The position numbers and the translations under genes are program-made. A model generated the notes under the pieces. That model did not search any database and was not told the origin of the DNA. It saw only the letters and a program-made list of their open reading frames with translations. Of a stretch of 64,000 bases of DNA, positions 1 through 10,200 are shown one piece after another (positions within the stretch are counted from its first letter, which is position 1; each line of letters opens with the position of its first letter). The DNA lies in the NCBI GenBank assembly GCA_947034885.2, contig OZ019759.1:10170501-10234500 (forward strand), in the 5' to 3' direction. This DNA is from Thuidium tamariscinum (Eukaryota; Streptophyta; Bryopsida; Hypnales; Thuidiaceae).

Positions 1-193
1 ATTCCAAAATATTTTGGGTTAAGATCTTGGATTTGATTTGGCCAAGATTTCTTTTGCCAAATGGGGATGTTTTTAGAAATTTTCACCATTAAACAACTAA
101 TATTTTGGAATTACATTAGGGTAGTTTAGGGTAGGAAGTAACAAAGTGTTTTCACTTGCAAGTTGCAATTACCGAGAGGGGCCCGGCCACGGG

Positions 194-200
194 TATATAA
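194..200 (+). promoter_or_regulatory. TATA box of LTR family I
   Basis: TATATAA sits in a GC-rich block (CCACGGGTATATAAGGGCCC) that is conserved at the inverted copy 51365-51371. A GC-rich block around a TATA inside an otherwise AT-rich LTR is what the U3 promoter core should look like. Confidence 0.6.
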
Positions 201-1739
201 GGGCCCCCCTCGAGGTTGCCAGTACCTTTATTTTTCGCACCGACACTTGTTATTTCACTTAAGTGCTACCAGCGTGGCTGGAGCATTACTTGGACCAAAG
301 ACTTGGCCAAGTTTTATGTATTTTGTTGGAATTTGAAGGCTTAGGGTCCCTTCAAGTGACTTTTAGTTTGCGTTTGAGGATAATCTTCAATCTTTTGTTG
401 GCTACTTGAAGTGGAAATTTCAAGTGTGAAGCATCAAAGTTCGGTTTAAATACTGTCATGTGTACCTCTTTTGATTGCAAAACCTTGAAATACTGGAAAT
501 TTTGAAAACTTAAAGTGAAAGTTCGGTTAAGCACTGTCATGTGCACCTCCTTTTGCGATTAAAGTATTCAAAATATTATTGGAACCTTCTTAAACGGCGG
601 AGCCTTGAACCTTTTACAAGAAATTTGACAACCAATTTAAAAGTAATTTCGATCAAACAATTGAAGTTGAAAAGATAGTACAAGGTTGGTTATATGCTAA
701 GAATAAGGGAAGACTTGATATCTCACTCACAACCCTTTATTAGCATTTCCAGTGGAAACCTTAACCACTTCTCTTGTTCTATTAGAGTGACACGTTGTTG
801 GATCACCAAAATGATGAGTCATTAAGTGGTGTGTCAAAACCCTCCTCGTATTTGGTTTAGCCCAAAAATCCTAGAGAATTCAATTGATTAAGTTAGTGAG
901 TTAGTCTAGCCTAAAAATCCCAAAAAAATTGAGTGATTAGTTAGTTTTAGTTATCCAAAAATTAGTTAAGTCCAAAAATCACCAAAAAAGGAGTGAATTT
1001 TCAAAGCCAGTCCAGCACCGAAGGAGCAGTCCAGCACCAGTACTGACGGGGGAACGACCCCCCCCACCAATTGCGCCGCGCCACGTGGCGGGAGCTGACG
1101 GGGCAAGGGGAGGGGGTCCGTCCACCCACCGACCGCCACGTGTACGGGGGGGAGCGGGATCCTGGCTGGGGCAGAGTCGGGGAGTCCAGGAGCTCAAGTC
1201 GCTTATTTAAGACCGAAACTCAAAAGGAAATCACAACTCACACTTTACAAGTAAGTTCAACCATTTTTTGACATTGCAAACATTGAAATTTTTGACCAAA
1301 TTAAAAGGAGTTGGAAGGGAAATTCCCAACCTCTCCCTTCAATTTTCCATCAAAAAACTTAAAATTTGCAACATCTAAAGAAGTTCTTCAACCATCGACA
1401 ACTCAACCGCCATAGCCATCCTCTAACTCTCAAAATTGCAACAACTTTTGCACAACAAGAATGAGAAAGAAAGAGAACTAGGTGGAAGATTAAGGTTGTG
1501 AGATTCCTAACGTGACAAATTAGATTACAAAACTAATTTCTTTGGAATAACACTATAGAGTGGGATTCTTTATTCTTGGGGGTTGACCTTTGGGAATAAA
1601 AAATCCATTTATTTGGAATAACACTATTGAACTTGTTCTCGGTCTTTTGAAATGTTCTACATTCTTTGGCTATTAGATTCTTAGAAGGTTTGGATTTTGT
1701 TAGTTTTGTTTTATTAGGCCTAATAAGCCAAAAGGAAAA

Positions 1740-2040
1740 CAACAAATTGACAACCAATTTCTTTAGGAATTTTAAGAAAATTAAAATTAATTGGATTATA
1801 AAAGATTTGGTTGCAATTCTTTATTCAAATTAATCCTAATAAGACAAATTAAAAAAGACAAATTGACAACCAATTTCCTTGGGAATTTAAAAGAAATTAA
1901 AATTAATTGGATTATAAAAGATTTGGTTGCGATTCTTTATTTAAATTAATTCTAAAAAACCAAACTAATTGACAACCAATTTCGTTAGGAATTACCAAGA
2001 AATTGAATTAATTAGGTTTGGTGATAATATTTTAATTCTA
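1740..2040 (+). repeat. Tandem repeat inside LTR (about 120-bp unit, about 3 copies)
   Basis: The phrase TTGACAACCAATTTC recurs near 1748, 1863 and 1969, each time followed by related AATTAAAATTAATTGG text. The same array is present in the inverted LTR at 49427-49745, so it belongs to the LTR and is not a local expansion. Confidence 0.7.
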
Positions 2041-2797
2041 ATTAATTCACGAAAGCCAAAAGAAAGAAAACAAAAGAACAACTCATTACTTCAAAATTAG
2101 GTGAAATTTAATTCTTAAAATTAGATAAATTCGTAATTCAATTAATTTGCTAATTCAATTAATTTTAAAGGATGAAATCATAAATCAAAGAATAATAATA
2201 CTAACAATTAGATAGGATTTTCATTAATCATTCGAACTATTTAGTAGATTCAAAATATTGTAACATTTTCCAATTACCAATAAATTAGGAATTGAAGAGA
2301 GAATGTGCAATTAACTTGAACCTAAATAACTTCTAGTGGTTTCTTTTAATTAGGATAAAATTTACCAACAGTTGTGGGAAATTACTATGGATTAGATGGA
2401 AAGTTGGGATGATTTCGATGGCGAGGTCGTAGGGGAATATTTACACATGATGATGTTTGACGACAGGACCATGGAGATTTACGCAGAGGAGGTAAACCGC
2501 TCACATTTGATTTTCATTCTCATTATTTTACTGTTAAGTTTCTTTTTACCAAACGCTTGGAATTAGATTTAGGCAAAACTATAGAATAGAATAGAGTACG
2601 GTCGCTTGGTTGAATTTCAAACTAAAAAAGATCGAATCATAAACACAAATTAGATTAGAAACACTTAAAAGACGTGACTAAAAGAGTTAATTGCTTGGAA
2701 GGCTTTCTTTTCATACCCAATTAGAAAGAAAACTCAATTAGACACAAGACCCATGTGAAAAACTCTTAGCTCGAGGGTGGAGTTAGGAGCGCTCACA

Positions 2798-3477
2798 GCC
2801 TCCCCATTGTAAATACCAGAAATGCCAAAATGTAAGCCAATGGTCCAAATGATGAAGTGAGTCTTTGTTTGCAGCTCCAGATGATAACCACCATGACCTG
2901 ATATCAAGGTAGCGTGTCTCAGCTTCATCTATTGTCTTGGATTCCTTGTACTGCTTACATAGCGCTACGTGTTGCTGTTGGAAGGTTTGTTTGATGTGCT
3001 TCTGGGTGTGTTTATGTAGAGAATTACTCCAATGCAGTAAACATGTCCTCTCACGATTTTTCATAACCTCATCCACTGAACCACTACCGTAGACAATGCG
3101 CACAGCATTCCAATTGGCTATAGCGCTATCTGTTATAAATCCCTTGAAGTTTGGTTTCTCCACTCCGTGCTGTGGCATTATAGCATTCAAGGACCTCCAA
3201 AATTGCACTTGTAATTTAGTATCTTTAGATTGCATATCACACACTGCAATAGTCATCACCTTTTTGTACTAACAATCGTACACGTGGCAGGCCCTGGTGG
3301 TCCAATCCTTCACGCGCTTCACATGGTCGAACATCATCCACGCATTTTGCAGATTTCCTCCACTTTGCATGCGCCTTACCAAGTCCACTCCACTTTCAAG
3401 CCCTTTTGTGAGCATTTTGAAGATGTACAGTGGGGTACCAATCAAAATGTCGTTTTCGAATCCATAGTGAGGAAAAT
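2798..3477 (-). pseudogene. MULE-like transposase fragment, cut by solo LTR
   Basis: Reading leftwards from about 3477 the frame gives PHYGFENDILIGTPLY, then HVYDC, an in-frame TAG, then TIAVCDMQSKD, GFITDSAIANWNAV and RTCLLHWSNSLHKH. The order of an Asp after a hydrophobic strand (AVCD), a TDSA-x-ANWNAV block and a C-x-x-H-W block resembles the catalytic core of Mutator-like transposases (second Asp in a TD-x-x-x-A block, then C-x-W-H). This is resemblance by eye; the family is not proven. The frame runs up to WYLQWGG and stops exactly at the LTR junction at 2797/2798, so the C-terminal part, including the expected catalytic Glu, is missing. At least one internal stop (HVYDC-TAG-YKK) shows it was already non-coding or is decaying. 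Confidence 0.6.
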
Positions 3478-3599
3478 TTTAGCACTGTCAATTTTGAAAG
3501 CCTCTCGAGAGCTCAAAAAATTGTATTTTACCATGAAATGTTTACCACAGCATTATCTTTAAGTTAATTATATGTATGCCAAATTTCAAGGCCAAAAGA

Positions 3600-4340
3600 T
3601 TTACAGAAAAAAAGTTATTCAAAATCTACCAACATGGATAGTGGTGAGAAACATTTCACTACTTTCAACTTTGACACCTTCCTAAGGATTGAGTTTCTTT
3701 TCTTTTTCCATGAAAATTTTGTCATGAAACAATATCCATGTTTTTAATATGTATAAAAAATTTCTAGATAAAATTTTTTTTTGTTAAGGAGATATTTGAA
3801 ATCTCCCAAAAGGTGTAGTTTTGAGAAAATTTTCACAATTGCCAACTTTGACACCCTCCCAAGGGCTGAAAATTTTGTTTCTTACCATGAATTTTTTATT
3901 GTGAAGTCATCTCTATGTTGACAATATGTGCTCCAAATTTCAAGTTCAAATGAATTACCAAAAAAAGATATACAAAATCTCCCCAACATGTGTAGTTGTG
4001 AGGAGGAGTTTTTGAGCCCTTAGTATAGTGTTATTTTGTGGAGCAAAGTTTGACACAAATGTAAAAACTCAACCTCACAACTACACATGTTGAGAGATTT
4101 TGAATATCTTCTTTTTGGTAAGTGTTTTGAACTTCAAATTTGGAACATATATTATCAAGATAAATTTGATTTTATTCAAAAAAATTCATGTCAAATAGAC
4201 AAATTTTCAGCCCTTGGGAGGGTGTCAAAGTTGGCAATAGTAAAAATTTCCTCACAACTACACATGTTGGGAGATTTTGTATATCTTTTTTTGGTAATTC
4301 ATTTGAACTTGAAATTTGCATATATGTATAATTCAAGAAT
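3600..4340. repeat. Large imperfect foldback
   Basis: The left half holds CAACATGTGTAGTTGTGAGG (near 3985) and CTTTGACACCCTCCCAAGGG (near 3848). The right half holds their complements (CCTCACAACTACACATGTTG near 4070 and again near 4252, CCCTTGGGAGGGTGTCAAAG near 4213). The axis is near 4045, so the block could form a stem of several hundred bases. It is probably a foldback transposon or an inverted duplication; I see no ORF of its own. Confidence 0.6.
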
Positions 4341-4559
4341 CCAAAAATTGCAGTGGGAAATTGCTGCCAAAGTTGGCCGTTCACTACGCGCAACGCGCAA
4401 AGAAAAACGCGCACAAAAACATGGCAAAAAAAACCACAAAAAAAATTCTGCGCGGTTTTTTTCAACCATGTTTTGTTATAGTGCTGGTTCGCCACACATC
4501 ACCCGCCAAGTCAAATTTCTGATATGTATTGCGTAGAATGTCGACACTTTCAATTACAG

Positions 4560-4770
4560 TCTTGAGGCCGCAGAGGCCGTGTTCTCCTTGTGGCATGACT
4601 GGCGCGCGCGTGTGCGGCCAAGGACCCTGGCGCGCGCGGCCAAGGCCGTGTAAACTAGCGCGTCACGACTGGGGAACTAGCGCACGCGTCGCAGCCAAGG
4701 ACTCTGGCGCACGACGCTGCGGAACTGGTGCGCGACGTTGGGGAATTGGCGCGCGACGCTGAAAAACTAA
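4560..4770. repeat. GC-rich degenerate minisatellite
   Basis: Repeated variants of CTGGCGCGCGACG and GGCCAAGGACTCTGGCGC stand out as a CpG-rich island in AT-rich DNA. Open frames here are compositional and are not called as genes. Confidence 0.5.
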
Positions 4771-4880
4771 GGCATCTCCAAAAATGATACCCCCTACTCT
4801 GATTTGTGAAATTCTTCACCTCAAACAAAAGATTCGGTTAAAAACTTCCAAGCATTCGCATGAAATGTGAACTGCATACC

Positions 4881-5250
4881 CTCGGAGCATGAGAATTTGG
4901 GGTAGCAACACTAGAAGAAAAACGCAGAAAAACAGGTTTCAGCAAACAGATCACGTCAGGTAGATTGTGTTGAGACTGCGTTGCTGAAAACGCAGGAAAA
5001 CGTTGAAAACACTGAAAAAACGCAGTGAAAACCCAGAAAAACCCAGAAAACGCGTTTTTTTGTGTTTTTTTGTGTTTTTTCCGCGTTTTCAGCAACGCAG
5101 TCTCAACATAATCTACCTGACGTGATCTGTTTGCTGAAACCTGTTTTTCTGCGTTTTTCTTCTAGTGCAAGAGCTACCCCAGGAATCACCGTCGGATCCA
5201 ACGATGATTCCTGGGGTAGCTCCTGCTACCTCAAATTCTCATGCTCCGAG
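4881..5250. repeat. Hairpin 1 of the GGATCC-core family, split by a MITE
   Basis: With the MITE at 4909-5167 and one CAA duplication removed, the left arm (CTCGGAGCATGAGAATTTG, then GGTAGCAAGAGCTACCCC) pairs with the right arm, which ends at 5250 in ATGCTCCGAG. The centre is ACCGTCGGATCCAACGATG. The host hairpin is about 108 bp, almost fully self-complementary. Confidence 0.8.
4909..5167. mobile_element. CACTA-type MITE, 259 bp
   Basis: It begins CACTAGAAGAAAAACGC and ends with the exact complement GCGTTTTTCTTCTAGTG. The arms stay complementary for about 85 bases. The 3-bp CAA occurs immediately on both sides (4906-4908 and 5168-5170). CACTA termini with a 3-bp target duplication are the hallmark of the CACTA (EnSpm/CMC) superfamily. 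It has no coding capacity, so it is a non-autonomous foldback derivative. It landed inside the left arm of hairpin 1. Confidence 0.85.
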
Positions 5251-5496
5251 AGCTTTGAACTTACAAACTTCGAATCAATTTTGTTTTCCTCAGATCACAA
5301 GCGCTGAAACTCTTGTCTGCTTGTCTGGTTGTGGTTTCTGACTTGATTAAGTTTGACTCTGAAATTGTGAATTCCAAATCCTCTTCCTTCAAATTCCGTT
5401 CACTCCGAGTTGTCCTGATTATTTCGTTGCGGATCTGCGATTAAGGAGAATTAAAGTAACTTCAATTTTAGGGTCTAAATCCACGAAAATTATCAA

Positions 5497-5593
5497 CATA
5501 TGTTTTTCAAGGGTAGCCGAAGCCCCCCAGAATGCACCGTCGGATCCGACGGTGTATTCCTGGGTAGCTTCGTCTACCCTTGAAAAACATATG
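5497..5593. repeat. Hairpin 2 of the GGATCC-core family
   Basis: Arms CATATGTTTTTCAAGGGTAG and CTACCCTTGAAAAACATATG flank the core CACCGTCGGATCCGACGGTG. It lies in the presumed intron upstream of the 54-nt exon at 5649-5702. Confidence 0.85.
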
Positions 5594-5823
5594 CTGAGAG
5601 TCTATCTCCTCTCGGCAGAGTCTCAAAACTTTTTTTTTAAAATCTCAGGTACCAAAACATGCCTCTCGAGCGTCGGTGGAAGCTACCACAATCTCCTATC
5701 AGGTAAAGTTCATTTCTTTAGATCTGAAGGTGCTTCCAATTGAGACTTAAGAATTGATACAATTCCAAACTGATTTTGTCCATAATGGTTGTCTCTTAAC
5801 GTACCTATCAAACCAGAATCTCA

Positions 5824-5923
5824 GCCTGTTTTTTTTTGGGGTAGCCGAAGCCACCCCAAAAAGCACCGTCGGATCCGACGGTGTTTTCTTGGGTGGCTTC
5901 GGCTACCCCAAAAAAAAACAGGC
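5824..5923. repeat. Hairpin 3 of the GGATCC-core family
   Basis: The arms begin GCCTGTTTTTTTTTGGGGTA and continue through GCCGAAGCCACCCC to the same 20-bp core. It lies in the intron between the two 54-nt exons. The outer arm sequence is unrelated to that of hairpins 1 and 2, yet self-complementary. Confidence 0.85.
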
Positions 5924-6276
5924 CAAGAAATTTTTTTTACCTCTCCTCTAGAACTCAAAGAATCATGTCTCGTGTTTCAGGTTCCAAGAAATGTTACTGC
6001 TGCAGTGGTGGAAGATCATCCTCTCTCCGATCATGTAAGTGCTCTTCGTTGTGATTTGAAAGTCTTTTAAATTTATACTTTAAGGTAATAGAATTTCAAA
6101 TTAATGCTATTCGTCATGTTAATCTATTCATTGTGTAACCTAGATTGTGTTCAATATTCATTATTTGGTTTGAATTACTGGGATATGAGTTGGTAATGAT
6201 TGGAGTTACCTTTGATACAGTAAGGTTCAGTATTGGAGAATCTATTGTGTCTTAGAATTTCACCTTAGCAGTCTAT

Positions 6277-6359
6277 TTTGGGGGGTAGTAGAAGGTGGAT
6301 GATAAACCACTGTCGGATCCGACGGTGGTATTTTGAATACCTGCTGCTACCCCTCAAAT
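6277..6359. repeat. Hairpin 4 of the GGATCC-core family
   Basis: GGGGTAGTAGAAGGTGGA pairs imperfectly with the complementary strand of TACCTGCTGCTACCCC around CACTGTCGGATCCGACGGTG. It lies in the intron between the exons at 5981-6034 and 6614. It is the most diverged of the four. Confidence 0.75.
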
Positions 6360-7277
6360 CAATTTGTTATGACTCTTTTATATTCTCTCTTTGATAAGTA
6401 TGGAATCATCAAATGATTTTCATGTGTTGGGTGATTGATATGAGAAAGCATTTTGGAGAAATATGTAGAGTTCACATTTGCTCTCCAGGTCTTGGTTCAT
6501 TGAGTTAATGCGTTGAGAGACAAAGTGAATTTATGTAATGTTGGTTAGTATTTTACTAAACCCATTTTAAACCTTTATAATTGTTGCTAAATAAAACAAT
6601 CTTATTCTTGCAGAGTGGTCGACGTACTTCGAAGCGCCCAAAGCTTGCGTCATTTGGAAAATAAGCACCTACAGTTCAAAACTCTCAAGCTTTGGAGATT
6701 GGACGACCATTTGAGCCCAAGTAGTGGCCTCAACCAGGCATGCCCATTCCAAGTGACTCCAGCGATGACGAGGGGAACTTGGTGAGTTTTGCAGACATTA
6801 TGGATGCTGCAGAGCGCGTAGCTAATGATTTTGAGGGAGACAGGCTAAGTTGGAATAGGGGTCCCGGGCCATGGTTCTCATTTGAGAGCTCGGAGACGGA
6901 GTATTCTTCCGCTATTGAGCTCTCAAATGCAAGCTCATGTCCTCCGTTTGTGGAGTTGCATGAGAATATTCACACTGATAGGTTTTCTTCAGATGAAGTC
7001 ATCATCCTCAGCTCGGATTGTGATGAGGATGATGACATAGAGATTATAGAATAGTATCTCTTTCATGGCTTAGTAAAATTATTTATGTGTTCGACACCAC
7101 AATTCCTCAAAGAGTTTTTTTTGGGTTATAGTTGCAGTAAACTTCTTTTGTGCAATCATACCAATTTTCCATAATTAAAGCATATTTCATTGCAATTTCA
7201 AGTGACAATAATTCCTCTAAACCTTCCCTCTTTGTTTTTGTGAATATGAAAGGTTGTACTAAGGATTGCCCATGCAG

Positions 7278-10200
7278 ATGGATATCTCGCCTATCAAGGG
7301 GACTCAAGAGGAGAGAATTTTAGAGACACCAGGCACAGATGACAACATACAGCCTGATATTGTAGGCAAAGGATACGAAAGAGTGGAAAATGAAGAGATT
7401 GTGGTAACAGATTTGGTTGAAGATGAGGATCTGAAAGGCTTGATGGAGGACCAACTTCGGCAAATTCAGAAAGGAGATTCAGTGGACATCCTCTCCAGTC
7501 TGCGCATAAAGCCTAAAGATCTATTTCGTCTACACATTCTTCTTTGCAGACTTGTGGCCATGCCCATGGTAAGGCCTACCTTGTCTTCTGATATTAAGTA
7601 ATTGGAGCATGAGTTTGTTGGTGGGTACCGTGATGGAGCGGCGGTATTCTATGTGCCTATCACAAATGAAGAGGGGCAAAGCTCAGAGTTTACAAAGGCT
7701 GAGATGAGTAAGTGGAACGCCATTTGGAAAGAGAAGAATGAAGAGTTTATCCGGCATGTGGAGTCCAAGCCTGAACTCAAGTTCCTTAGGAACTTGAAGT
7801 TCTTCATATGCGATGGCAATCATCGTCGCATTGCTTGGATGAACGTCATAGAGAGATGTTTTTCATTGATTCCAAAGAAGCACTGTGTTGTGGATTGCAT
7901 TCTACTAGACACAAAAGGTCGGAACGAGCTTGTTATGCAAGTGATGCATGACATCAACAAGTGAGTTTTCTTCCTTTTAGTTATTCATTTTTGAAGTCTT
8001 CAAGTTTACAATTTTTGTATATTAATTTCACTCATGTTAATCTGGTATTCATTGAATATCTTGCAAGTCAATTGAGGACTCACACATCAAGACGAACTTG
8101 GTACATACTTTGTACCAAGTGCAGAAGTATGGACTTCTGCCATTTGAGAAATTTGCTGATTTGTTGAGGCCTGTAGAGAAGAAGAAGTGTTTGGAACACC
8201 GAGTGTCCAAGAAATGGTATAGCATACCTGTGGAAATTTTTACTTCCTCCATTTTCAGGGTAAGATGAATCTTAGAACCCATAATCTAAAAGGTTTGTAT
8301 TTGTATAATTTTCAAATATTTTTGGATGACTAACTAGTAAAATGGGGTGATTATGTAGCAAGAGATTTCTCAAGCTGCTGATTCAGCCGTGAGAAAGTAT
8401 ACGGATGCCACAACGAAGGAAGACCGGAAGGCAATACAAGCTGCTCATGCCATGAGAGTTGGTACACATGAGAAAACCAAAAATATGATGGTGAAAATGG
8501 GAAAGTTGCTCGCGGTTGCTCATCCGTTGAATGGTCCTGGTTTCCTTGAGGAGGTGAGTTACAATTGTTTATGGATTTTTGGAATTGTATATTTTTTGGG
8601 GGTGAGATATGGATTTGAAGATGTCCTATTGGTGCAGATAGAAAAGCATTGGAGCACTAACGAAGTTCCCGAAATGACGTTGGAGAAGTTGCAATTGCTG
8701 GCAACATGTACCATGACATCCGCACACAAGATTAAAATCTTGAAGTGGTGGAATTCCTCTCTTCCTACTCGTGAATCAAAGAAACTTTCGCCAAAGCCAG
8801 TCTCCGAAATTCTTCTTCCCCAATTCCTAGCCAAATGCGTGTGGTACGCTGGGGTAAGTAAACAATTTTGTATATACACATATTTGTTACTTGTGGTGGT
8901 TGCTATTTGTTTTTGCATTCAGAATTTTGAATTGGAATTAGAACCCTGAATATTTTATTTATTTATTGAAATTGGCGTGTTTTCAGATAGAAGATGCAAC
9001 TATTTCGTACTTTGATTCAGTGGTTAAAGAAGACAACATCACCATTGATTACAAGACGCCAGAGAAACCACAGTATTTGGCAAACTACATTGAGGATTGG
9101 AGGCAAAAAATATGGGAGTATGGCTTCATGAATTATTTCAAGGGGCACAATTATTTTAAGAAGGGGGAAGCTTTCATGGCTTTTGAGGGTTCCGCCACTG
9201 CGGTGCGTAGAGTTCTCTTCCGGTAAGTTCCATCAACCTCCCCATTCATAAATTTTGGTCTTCATAAAATTATATGTTGCTCAAGATTTTGAAATACTAC
9301 TTCCAAATTTTTATTTGTAAATAAATCACATTTAGAAAGTGTAAGTAATTGTTGACTAGTTGTAGGCACCGTGTGCACAGAGGCATGTCTTAGGGTTTAG
9401 GGTGACCCTTAAGCAAATAAGGTCTTACCCCTATCAACTTCAAATATAGTTTCTAGTTCTGTGTGGATTATTTATCAACTACACTGAAGTCTTTGAGGAC
9501 TACTTTCTATCCTTGAGGTTATTTTTTCTTTTATTCTTATCATGGGTTTGGAAGTAGCCATCACACTCTAAACTTTAATTGTAAAACAGAAATTTGATTT
9601 CCACCATCAATATTTTCTCTAATGAACTTCCATAACTGTATTTTAGGTATTTCAAATTTGAGTTGGAAGGTAAAAAGGCCATTGCAACACTCGACCTTCC
9701 CCCGTTCTTGTCTGGGTATCTTGATCGCAACTCCACAGCTTGCATGTTCACCCAGCATCAGATTCGTACTTTCACAACAGCGCACCTCAGTGGTGGAGGA
9801 TGGTACTTGGATTGTACCCTCGATTTTACTCCAGTTTCAGAGGTTGAGCTGAGGAGATCTTTGGATGGAAAAGGAGTGCAGGACTTGGAGATTGATGAGT
9901 TTATTGGCCTTTATCAAAATGCAAAGAAGAAGGCCATTATGAAGAGGGATGCAACCGACAGGAAGAAAGTAGCCCGGGCCCAAGTACACTTGGAGAACAA
10001 GGAAAAGAAGGAGGCCGAGAGAGCAATCAAGAAGGCAGAGAAGGAGAAGGAAGAGAAGGGCAAGGGGAAGGAGAAGAAGAAGGAGGAACAGGGAGGTCAA
10101 ATGGTACCATCTTCCACCGTGGATCAGAGTTCGCAAATGGAGAGTGGAGCAAAGAGGAAGGTCACTCTCTCTCAACTCACCAAAGAAGTCATCAGTCATG

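Larger units (their letters stand above)
1..2797 (+). mobile_element. Long solo LTR, 5' part outside window (LTR family I)
   Basis: This segment matches, in reverse complement, the right half of the complete LTR at 48715-52934. Shared landmarks include the promoter block near 170-215, a degenerate copy of an EVVGEYLHMMMFDD-like stretch near 2420-2460, and the end block AACTCTTAGCTCGAGGGTGG. It ends in GAGCGCTCACA at 2797, where the MULE-like transposase frame on the other strand is cut. It therefore reads as an LTR in plus orientation whose first 1.5 kb lies left of base 1. No gag, pol, primer-binding site or polypurine tract follows, so it is a solo LTR. A full-length element beginning outside the window is not possible on the right side, because host coding sequence starts immediately at 2798. 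Confidence 0.75.
5649..7054 (+). pseudogene. 5' exons of ParB-methyltransferase gene, copy 1
   Basis: Three exons can be joined in one frame. 5649-5702 (18 codons, VPKHASRASVEATTISYQ) and 5981-6034 (18 codons, VPRNVTAAVVEDHPLSDH) both start after CAG and end before GTAAAG or GTAAGT, and look like a duplicated exon. The third starts at 6614 with a basic, NLS-like SGRRTSKRPKLASFGK. It then meets in-frame TAA and TAG before an acidic Ser/Asp-rich stretch (from MPIPSDSSDDEG at 6740, ending DCDEDDDIEIIE at 7054). Whether this module is spliced to the 7278 exon is not certain; the donor near 7050 is unclear. The acidic and basic composition suggests a nuclear protein. No catalytic domain is visible in this part. 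Confidence 0.5.

Noticed and set aside
4529..4762. Open frame through the GC-rich repeat
   Set aside because: It is a by-product of low-complexity GC-rich sequence with no conserved motif.
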